DNA of 64,000 nucleotides. It comes from Struthidea cinerea (taxonomy: Eukaryota; Chordata; Aves; Passeriformes; Corcoracidae). A program made the position numbers and the translations under genes. Positions 56,001-64,000 of the stretch are shown one piece after another (position 1 is the stretch's first letter; each line of letters begins with the position of its first letter). The notes under the pieces are model-generated. The model did not search any database. It was not told the DNA's origin and saw nothing but the letters and a program-made list of their open reading frames with translations. The DNA lies in NCBI GenBank assembly GCA_013397865.1, contig VZTI01005567.1:488248-552247 (forward strand), in the 5' to 3' direction.

Positions 56001-58540
56001 GTAAGCAAAAATTTGCTTATTGGAACAACCCAAAGCTGGAGATGCAGATGACAGGAGCAAACAGCACACGGATTTTCTCACCGGCAGCAGGGCTGGGATG
56101 TAGAGCTGAACTTGGTCTTTGTAAAACATCAGCCCAGGTTTTTTCATTTTAATTTAAATCTTGGTGTGCTAGATGCAGCAGGGCCAGATCCTGGCCGTTC
56201 CCGCTGGCTTCTCTTTCACATTCCAAAGGCGTGTCCGGGGTGGGAAGGCTTCCCACTCAAGCATGCTCTTAAGTCCTCGGCCCATTGAATGGGCTCCGCG
56301 CTCTGTGAAATGCCCGCTCCTCGTGTGATATGGACCAGTGGAGCAGGGCGAGGGAAGCTCATTTCACTGGGGGCACCTCCACTGCCCTGCAAGTGAAAGG
56401 TCAGGCTGCTCAGACTTTGATTTGAGCTGCTGAAGGGCGGTCACTAATCCAATAAGCCACCGGGGCACTGTAGGACACAGCCTTAATTCAGGCATTTGCA
56501 AGGGTGAGTGGAAGGCAGTAACCCCAGGAGCTCCCAGGGCGTCCTGCAGCGCACGGTCCTACCCGGCCTGTGTCTTGCTTAATAAAGCGTTGAGAACATC
56601 GAGCTCTCAGGAGTGTGCTGTGCCAGCCTTCACACCCTGAGTGTGCTGTAAGAAAAATAAACAGCTTTAAATGTTTCCCAGTGGGCATGGGCTGCTCTGG
56701 CTGGATTTGTGCTGGGAATCTGATCACACAGGAGCCTTGAGCAGCGGAGCAACAGGTCTGGGTGTGGAGCTTTTAGTATCAGATATATATACACACACAC
56801 ACATATATTCATAACAGCATACAGCTAAATGATATTTCTATTTTTTCAGAGATGCATATGAGCTGCCTCATCTCTGTTCTGTGCCCCATCAGTGTTGTTC
56901 AAGGCTGGTAGTCTGAGATTCACCCAATATTGGTATATTAAAGATTAAGGGGTTTTGCCAGACTACTGAGGCACGAAAGATGGATCTAGTTTAAATAAGG
57001 AACTCATGTGTGGTTGCAAATGAAATAATTGAAAAAAGAAACCCCCCACGTGCCCTCTTTAAAACAACCCCTGGCGTTGCCCTGGTAGTTTGTGCTGTTT
57101 GAGGTGTCCAGGTCCTTGTGCCCTGTGTGGATCCAAGTCCTCTGGCCGCAGTTGGGTCACAGCTGTGGGAGGCAGCTGTGCTGCCAGGACACAGCTCCTC
57201 AGCACGGTCTGGGCCAGCGTCACCTGCGATGAGTTTTTCCATGCATAGCTCACAGCTCCGTTGTAGCTGCTGTAATTTTACCTGCTGTTGGGGCAATTAA
57301 ATTGATAAATGTTAGCAGCAGCTTCACAAATTCCTTTTCTAGCTGTTCTGCTTCCACCCAGGTGCAGCAGCCCTGGGCCAGCTTGGGTGTTGGGCAGAGC
57401 CATCAGTCACCGTCTAAGGAGCCTTTCTTGGAGGCAGGTGATGGGGCTGCCACAATGAAGAGCCTGAGGAGCAATCAAAGCTCACACCCACAGGTAACTG
57501 TGAGGGTTTTGGAGGAGTTACTGCCTCTGGCTTTGCAGAACTCCTGTGTGCACTGGGCAGCAGATACTGGACTTAGCGAGGTGAGGGGCTGGTGCACATG
57601 GCAACGCTGGGCGTGACCTCTGCTGTGGGTGCCTTTCCTGTGGGACTGAGCAGCACCTACTAGCATAAGACGGCACAGGCTGGTCTTCTCCCACACAAAC
57701 TGCTTCCAAAAAATGAGGTATTGGTGATGATTAGGGATATATGGGATATTTTCACATCTAAGCTAAATACTGTCATCTTGTGAGTCCCCAAATTCTGTAT
57801 CATTCCAGTGTAGGCATCTCGGTGAGCTCAACTTGTAGGGCTCAGGATGGTGGCTCTGATGTTCTTGGCCTTGTGTGAAAACAGCTTTCAGCTGTAGCGA
57901 GGTGCCATGGGACTGCCGGGACGGGGATGCATGGGGCCTCTGATGCTGGTGACATCAGCAACTGACAGCAGTTTGGGTTGTTTTTATTTTTTTTACTTGC
58001 AGATCCATAAGACCAGAAGTGTGAAGTCTGTTAGATACATCACAGGCATGTGTTAGTGCTGGAGGTTTTATAAGGACTTGCTTTGATCACTGTTTTAAAA
58101 CTTAATGTTTTCTGTGCCTCTTGGGCTTGAAGCTGTGGGCTGAAAAGCCCTGTGACTTGATGCCTGAAGGGTCCCCAGTGATGAGCTCCAGGGATTAAAG
58201 ATGCTGCTTGATTTGTGGCTGAGAGTGCCGGGGGAGGAAGCACCTCGGTCCCTGCAGAGGTGGGAGCAGCTGGGCCCGACACGCTGCACTGATGCACGCT
58301 GTTATTCGAGTGGAGAATTTGGAAAGCTAGGAGTTCTGAGCTATGGTTATGTTCTCACTTAATAAGGTGTTAACTGACTTTGGGTGCTCTTTGGAGAGTT
58401 CGGCTATGCGTGGAGGTTAATGGTTCCTGGCATCTTGTCTGCTACAAACGAGCTTTCAGACAAGAGGAAAGAGTTACCACACGCTATCAGCGTGTGCATT
58501 TTTTTTCTTAACCTAAAACAAACCCCAAAAGAAACCAAAA
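53001..58540. other. Intergenic NPM1-FGF18, second half
   Basis: No gene was recognised. The 193-codon frame at 53085-53666 starts in a pyrimidine-rich run and has no domain. A TA/CA dinucleotide microsatellite sits at 56783-56809. The sequence turns GC-rich after 58540. Confidence 0.5.
56783..56809. repeat. TA/CA dinucleotide microsatellite
   Basis: A short compound run of TA units, then CA units, then TA units (ATATATACACACACACACAT). Confidence 0.85.
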
Positions 58541-58642
58541 AGCTCCCCAAACCTGAGGCGGAGGAAGCCCCTGGGCTTTCCCCGGGGCCGCGGGCGGTGC
58601 GGGGCGGCGGAGCGGCCGCTGGAGGGCAGGCGAGCCGTGCGG

Positions 58643-59110
58643 NNNNNNNNNNNNNNNNNNNNNNNNNNNNNNNNNNNNNNNNNNNNNNNNNNNNNNNNNN
58701 NNNNNNNNNNNNNNNNNNNNNNNNNNNNNNNNNNNNNNNNNNNNNNNNNNNNNNNNNNNNNNNNNNNNNNNNNNNNNNNNNNNNNNNNNNNNNNNNNNNN
58801 NNNNNNNNNNNNNNNNNNNNNNNNNNNNNNNNNNNNNNNNNNNNNNNNNNNNNNNNNNNNNNNNNNNNNNNNNNNNNNNNNNNNNNNNNNNNNNNNNNNN
58901 NNNNNNNNNNNNNNNNNNNNNNNNNNNNNNNNNNNNNNNNNNNNNNNNNNNNNNNNNNNNNNNNNNNNNNNNNNNNNNNNNNNNNNNNNNNNNNNNNNNN
59001 NNNNNNNNNNNNNNNNNNNNNNNNNNNNNNNNNNNNNNNNNNNNNNNNNNNNNNNNNNNNNNNNNNNNNNNNNNNNNNNNNNNNNNNNNNNNNNNNNNNN
59101 NNNNNNNNNN
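58643..59110. other. Assembly gap (468 N) in FGF18 CpG island
   Basis: A run of N is flanked by strongly GC-rich sequence on both sides (CGAGCCGTGCGG before, CGGGGCTGGCCCGGCCCGGG after). It probably hides part of the FGF18 promoter or leader. Confidence 0.95.
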
Positions 59111-59153
59111 CGGGGCTGGCCCGGCCCGGGGGGACGCGGGGGGGCACTTGCTG

Positions 59154-59171
59154 ATGATCGGAAGTTACTGA
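59154..59171 (+). other. Upstream ORF 1 in FGF18 leader (5 codons)
   Basis: ATG ATC GGA AGT TAC TGA. The start context is weak (C at -3). It matters only if transcription starts before 59154. Confidence 0.45.
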
Positions 59172-59365
59172 CAATAAGCACCTTCATCCCCCCAAAGGCG
59201 GAGAGAGGGAGAGGAGGAGGAGGAGGAGAGACAGGGGGAGAGGAGAGCTGATGCCTGACGAGTCACTCGGCGGAGGCAGAGCGGGCGGTACCACAACTTC
59301 CCGGCGGCGCGGAGCGGCGCGGAGCAGCGCGGCGCGGATCGGAGCTCGCCGGCCGGATCGCTCCC

Positions 59366-59401
59366 ATGTCAGCGCGGCGGCGGGGGACTGCGCTCCGCTA
59401 G
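59366..59401 (+). other. Upstream ORF 3 in FGF18 leader (11 codons)
   Basis: An ATG at 59366 is followed by eleven codons in total and a TAG ending at 59401, 36 bp before the FGF18 start. The start context is weak (C at -3). Confidence 0.45.
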
Positions 59402-59437
59402 CGACCAGCCGCCGGCCAACCCCCTCCTCGCCCAGCG

Positions 59438-59469
59438 ATGTATTCACTGCTCTCAGCCTGCACTTGCCT
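59438..59469 (+). CDS. FGF18: FGF18 exon 1, coding part
   Basis: This stretch encodes MYSLLSACTC plus the first two bases of the next leucine codon. The donor GTAAGG starts at 59470. Confidence 0.95.
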
Positions 59470-59771
59470 GTAAGGATTATGGCATATTTCTAAGTACTTT
59501 TTTTAAAATTTTTTAAAAATATTTTTAATTTTTTAAAAACTTTCATTCTGGAGGCTCGGTTGCATTTTCCTTGCAGCCAGGTGGTAATGGGGTCCTGAGC
59601 CTTTCTACAAGCAGAGCATCACTCTGCGCCCTTTAAAAAATTGCAAACAAAAACAAAGCAAAAAAAAAAAATCAACTTTAACCATTTTACCGCATCATTT
59701 GATCTTTTGTTGCTTTTTTTTTTCTCCTCTCCAGATGTTTACATTTCCTGCTGCTGTGCTTTCAGGTACAG
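59438..59771 (+). CDS. FGF18: FGF18, exons 1-2 (signal peptide), partial
   Basis: FGF18 is a secreted heparin-binding growth factor of the FGF8/17/18 subfamily. It signals through FGFR2c, FGFR3c and FGFR4 in cartilage, bone, lung and brain development. Exon 1 codes from the ATG at 59438 to 59469 and exon 2 is 59735-59771. Joined, they read MYSLLSACTCL and CLHFLLLCFQVQ, with a leucine codon split CT|A. This is the hydrophobic signal peptide and matches FGF18 almost residue for residue. The donors are GTAAGG and GTACGT, and the acceptor is CTCTCCAG. The split of the signal peptide over two tiny exons is the gene structure of the FGF8 subfamily. The mature domain (beta-trefoil) lies beyond the window. 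The start has G at -3, an acceptable context. Confidence 0.95.
59735..59771 (+). CDS. FGF18: FGF18 exon 2
   Basis: This 37-bp exon follows a pyrimidine tract and CCAG. One base completes the split leucine codon and twelve codons give CLHFLLLCFQVQ. The donor GTACGT starts at 59772. Confidence 0.95.
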
Positions 59772-60203
59772 GTACGTGTCCTTTCTGTCCTCTCTCGCTT
59801 TTGGTTGTAAAATAGAAACAAAGGCGGCGTGCTGACCTCGAGTGCCAGGCAGGTTTGGCTGGGGCTTTCACTTGTTTCCCTCTAGTTTTTATGGCTGTAT
59901 TAAACCGAGCCCCGCACCAGATGCTGGAGTGTCACTTGCCCCGGACCGGGGCTTCCCCCTGTGCTCAGCTCCCGTTCCGTGCCCGGTTGTGCTTGGCCGC
60001 CGGTGCGGGCTGGGGTGCAGCGGGTGCGCCGGTAGCCTGCCGTAGCGGGATCCTCTGGAGTGCATTAGCCTGGCTAATGATGTGAGAGGGAGTGCTGGAC
60101 TCTCCTTGCACAATGTTGATTGATGCACTTGCCTTGGAAGAGCAGTCGCTCTCCTGCTCGCCCTCTTTTTTTTTCCCTTTCTTTCCCCCCCCACCTTTCT
60201 TTT

Positions 60204-60270
<67 letters not shown>

Positions 60271-63200
60271 CCTTCTTTTTTTTTTTTTTNTCTTCCCCTC
60301 TTCGGGAACTCACTCTCAAAAACTGATGCTTTGAAAAACACAAGTTTCCCTAGCCAGGAGAAGGAGGCTGCGTGTTCCCTCCCCATTATTCAGTAGAACG
60401 CCGTCCAAGTCAGCTCCAGCCTTTTGATCCTGCCTCGGCAGGAATGAAGCCGTTGGAGGAACACCCTGAGCGAGGCTCTGCAGCCCGGGTGCCCGGGGAT
60501 GGGGATGGCAGCTGGCCCCGTGGCCACGCACCCCACTGCCACAGGGATTTTAGCTGGGCATCCCGGAGCAGACCCACCTGCGGGGCCGGGCACAGCAGGT
60601 GCCACTTCTGCGGTGGCTCCAGCCACCCTCCCGCCAGGGCTGGGGGACACTTGTGCCACCGCTTGGCGCCGAGCTGTGCTTTGGCCGGGATTGCACCTGC
60701 TCACCCTCTCCAGATCCCCAAGGGCAGCAAGAGATGGTCCTGGATGAGCACAGCCTTGGAGGGGGCTCCATCCCCCTGGCCAAGCTAAAACCCAAGCCAG
60801 CCCCATCATCTGCTCTCCCACCCATCCAGAAAATCCCCGATCACGTTTTTTTCCTCATCCCCTCCAAAAACTGCAGCTCGAACCCGACACCAGCAGAGCC
60901 TCCCCTGGTGGAGCAGCCTCCCCAGCAGGAGAGGATCCACAGCTGTAAATTACCCTGCGGTTGGAAGGTGTTTGCTCTGTTGCTCTGGTGCGTGTTTTTT
61001 TCAGCCCGAGGAATAACAGGCTGCGCAGGGCTCGCAGCGCCGGCACCCTTTGCAGCGGGGAGACTTTTTTTGCGCTTGTGCAGTAACTGAAGTTAATCAG
61101 CCCTCCAGCCCCCTTCCTCTCCCCCTCCCTTCGGTGCTTTTAGTGAATCAGAAAAAGTTTGGCTGGCTGCCTGGAAAGCACTTGCTAAAATCTGATCTCT
61201 TACTTCAGCAGCCTTAAAACAAAGTTATTGGCATTTATACAGTTGGAGCTTGCAGGCTTCCAAAGCAATAAAATAATAAAAAAAAAAAAGGAAAAAAAGA
61301 AGAAAGCTCAGTGCTCTGGTGCTATTAGAACCATACTTGCTCCCTTTCGTGCTGATTTTGCAGCATTCTGGAGGATGTGAGGTGGGATGGCTGCGCTGGG
61401 CTCTGCGGAGGTGTCCTGGCTGCGGCTGGAGGGGCGGCGGAGCTCGCTGGGTGTCACACGGAGAGCGGAGCTGCTTCGGCGATTAGCGTTGGGAGCCAAA
61501 ACATTAGATTAGTCATACTCGAGGGCCTTCGAGTGAGTGTTTACAGTATTAATGGTAGATGAAAAGATGTGAATGCTGTAAGTTTTTATTGCCCATTTTG
61601 TTACACTTTCTTTCTGGGTTTATTCACGGGATTACATGTTTTGAGTCTGAATGGGAGCGAGGGATTATAGGATTTCTTTTATAATGATCAGTTTGGGTAG
61701 GAGTTAGCCTTTGGTGAACTGGAGTAAATTAATGCATCACTTAGGTTTAATATTTATTTAGACTAAAGGAAGTTGTTTAGTTTTGCTTAAAGGGCTCTGT
61801 GTTGTATTGGGGAGATTTAAGAGCTCCTGAAGTGGATTATATTCTAAGGCTGCCTTCTGCCCTGCGTTCAAGCCGTGATCTGCGGCTTGTCCCGTGTGCT
61901 GGTCTTAGAATTACTCTCCTCTGCTGCTGCCTGGTGCCCTGTGGCTCTGTGTGCAGAGGTGGAAATCCCTCCAGCATGTGTGGGGCTGGAGGGATTCTGA
62001 GACAAAACACCATGGTTTGGGTGTGTTCTGAGTGTTCTGGTAGCTCCCCGTCTGCGAGGGCTGTGCTGAGTTGACGTGTGAGCTGTGCAGTTCCGTGGCC
62101 GGGGGCTCAGCTCTGGCTAGAAGCTTTCTCACAGACCCCAAGGCACCCCCGCGGCTGCCGGTGGGTGACCTGGCAGCTGCAGCATCTCCTGTGGGCAGGT
62201 TATGGCAGCACTGGGGAGGTGTTCCCCAGCCCTGGCCACAGGGAGGTTGGAGGGTCGGGAGTTGCCAGGAGCAGGATTTAGAACCCTGGATGAGTCAGAC
62301 TCCCCCAGGGCTTTGCCATCGTGTGGCATTTCCACCAAGGAGCAGGGGGACCAGCACGTGGCAGGGCAGAGGGGAGCACTGCTGGAGCGTGGGTGCAGCA
62401 CAGCCCTGGGAGCGGGCCTGGACCTCACGGGGCTGTCTGGAGGACAGGTCATCCACCCGTCCCTTCCCCTGCGACAGCAATGGCCCTGTCTTGTTTTCTT
62501 CTCTTGCATCTTAGGAAGTCCTTCTGATGCTTGGGGTTGCTGCAGTTCCAAAGCAGGGACACTGGATACCCTCGTGGACCCTGGAGACATTAATTTATTT
62601 ATGCAGGTTGTTCTTAGGGATGCCCTTTCGCTGATGGTTACTGAACTCTCCCTCTATCACATGTTTTTGGCATCCTTCAGTTTATTCTTCTACCTTTTCA
62701 CACTTCCAGGAGCAATTTCTCTTCCATGTGCTTCTTTCTTCTGTATATCCCAGAGCGGTTTTGGGTTTGGCTTTGGAGTCAATCTCTGCTCTTCAAGCAG
62801 GTGAGAAACCCCAGAAGCACCGTGCACAGTTGGAGGGGATTGCCCCATGCTGTGCTGGCTCTGGCAGCACCAGTGACCCTGAGGATAACAAGTTTAGGGA
62901 CATGGGACCTCAGAGGGCCCCCTTTGCCGGGGCAGGTGGGGGCTGGAGGCAGCTTCAGCGTAGGTTGAGCAGTAGGATGTGAGGTTTTGAGTGCTGTCCT
63001 GGTTTGCAAGAGCTTCCAGCCCTTCTGTCCCTGAGCCACGTTGAGTGATGGCCAGGCAGAGCACGGGCCGATGCCAGCCTGGGCTGCCCTGGCTGTGCTG
63101 TGGAGCAGAGGGTGGTCCTGCCTCAGCCTCTCCCCTGTCCTGATAAACCTCGCCGTGCTCTCCTACATGGAGTGCATCTGTCTTAGATTATGAAGAGGTC

Positions 63201-64000
63201 CCTGATAGGGCCAAATCCTTTGCTTTTATGGCTCTTGTAGGTTAAGATCCAGCTTTGGAATCTGATCCAGAAGCAAACAGGAGGTCAGAGGAACGCACAA
63301 GGCAGCACTGGGCTATTTTCACATCTGCTGGTGTTGTGTAAGAGGAAGGCTGCTGTGCGCCATGCCAATAGCAACTTATGTTTCTCCTAAGCTCCTGTGC
63401 AGCGACAGACAGTTATTGTTTGGGGCTTTGTAAAGTGAGACACGCAGAAGTGTTGCTTCCACACGTTCAGTGAGCCAGATCCTGCGGTCTGGCGAAGCCA
63501 CACGCAGCACATGTCGGAGGCGTGAGCCTGCTGAGCAGCTCCCTCCCCTCTCCCTGTCTGCTGCTCCACAGCCGTCCTCCCTGGGACAAGCAGGACGAGT
63601 GCTGAGTGCCACCGAATGGCTCTGGGGATATCATTGTGGAGAAGCCAAAGGTGGTCCTGGTCACAGCCCGCCCGGCTCGCCTGGCCACCCTTTCTGTGGG
63701 TGTGCGGCAGTTGTAGAGCCACAGGTCCCTGCCTGCCCTGCCTTTGCCCTCCTGGTGACAGCACCGAAGGCAGGGTGCTGGACTGCACGACCCCAGCAAG
63801 GTTATTCTCATGTCTACCCTCCCTGCAGATGGGCACCCACCTGCCTTAGTCCTCCTTGGGTGGCACAATGCCCGTCTGGAGGTGGCGGCCAAGGCTGCCT
63901 GTGCTGCCAGGGACGGACCTCTGGGCATCACTACGTTGTTGTGGGATGGGGCAGGTGGTACCTCCGTGGGCTGTGCTGCTCCCTCCTCGTGGTCAAGCCC
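59772..64000 (+). other. FGF18: FGF18 intron 2 (continues beyond window)
   Basis: No exon encoding the mature FGF18 N-terminus was found up to the window end, so the rest is intron. It contains a long pyrimidine tract at about 60166-60300. AT-rich unique stretches at about 61130-61300 and 61560-61800 could be intronic enhancers, judged by texture only. The remaining sequence shows nothing recognisable. Confidence 0.8.
60166..60300 (+). repeat. Long poly-T / pyrimidine tract with one N
   Basis: About 135 bases are almost only T with some C. T runs are up to about 30 long, and one N sits at 60290. The long open frames here (Phe-rich or Lys-rich) are artefacts. The length is likely to be unreliable in the assembly. 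Confidence 0.92.

Larger units (their letters stand above)
58540..59437 (+). promoter_or_regulatory. FGF18: FGF18 CpG island and 5' leader
   Basis: CpG density rises at about 58555 and stays high up to the FGF18 start codon, interrupted by a 468-bp gap. The visible leader includes a purine-only GA/GGA stretch at 59199-59247 and three upstream ATGs at 59154, 59251 and 59366. No TATA box is visible and the transcription start is unknown, possibly in the gap. Confidence 0.8.
59251..59469 (+). other. Upstream ORF 2 overlapping the FGF18 start
   Basis: An ATG at 59251 opens a frame that is out of phase with FGF18 and runs past the FGF18 ATG to the exon 1 donor. After splicing it stays open through the 37-bp exon 2. 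The start context is weak (C at -3, C at +4), so leaky scanning to the FGF18 ATG is likely. Confidence 0.4.

Noticed and set aside
58384..59251. Long open frames across 58643-59110
   Set aside because: They run through 468 N and have no domain. The real start of FGF18 is at 59438.
59251..59493. 80-codon frame as an independent protein
   Set aside because: It is an out-of-frame upstream ORF in the FGF18 leader with a weak start and basic low-complexity composition. It is listed as a uORF only.
59889..60386. Lys-rich and Phe-rich open frames
   Set aside because: They are translations of the poly-T tract on either strand.

Overview
The window is nuclear DNA from a bird. Two vertebrate genes can be read exon by exon on the + strand and both match the avian forms of their families. 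They are nucleophosmin (NPM1, coding exons 2-11, 36579-47831) and the first two coding exons of fibroblast growth factor 18 (FGF18, 59438-59771). Several CR1 LINE fragments carry the ATTCTGTG-type 3' terminus typical of birds. One of them (4121-4250) resembles the copies I know from songbirds, so a passerine is likely but not proven. In mammals the order is TLX3 - NPM1 - FGF18, all on one strand. The NPM1-FGF18 part of that order is present here, about 10 kb apart. No TLX3 exon was found, so TLX3 probably lies upstream of the window.

Layout. Positions 1-35300 hold no gene I can support. This stretch alternates short GC-rich, CpG-rich blocks (1-1100, 10010-10360, 11150-11370, 12900-13320, 21140-21400) with AT-rich, low-repeat blocks (3040-3330, 11700-12110, 13330-14460, 18820-19150, 22080-22560, 23380-24130, 24530-24780, 32480-32830). 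Those AT-rich blocks look like conserved non-coding regulatory DNA of the kind found around developmental genes. This part also contains CR1 fragments, a probable LTR remnant, a poly-G tract next to an assembly gap, and a large minisatellite (25611-27559). The minisatellite is built from a 13-bp monomer arranged in a 91-bp higher-order unit, with 18 apparently identical copies in a row.

Positions 35280-36480 form the NPM1 CpG island. Its centre, almost certainly with exon 1, is lost in a 431-bp gap, and five CACGTG E-boxes lie on the two sides. NPM1 then runs to 47831, with a 3' UTR ending near 48155. Intron 2 starts with GC instead of GT. Positions 48160-58540 are intergenic with nothing recognisable. 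Positions 58540-59437 are the FGF18 CpG island and 5' leader, again with an internal gap (468 bp), and the visible leader has three upstream ATGs. The FGF18 signal peptide is split over two small exons, and 59772-64000 is intron sequence of FGF18.

NPM1 is a housekeeping nucleolar chaperone for ribosome assembly and histones. FGF18 is a secreted developmental growth factor. They are neighbours by old synteny and do not share a pathway. The AT-rich candidate elements are more likely to serve TLX3 or FGF18 than NPM1. The most unusual structure in the window is the perfectly homogenised 13/91-bp array, which is open in all six reading frames but has no sign of being a gene.
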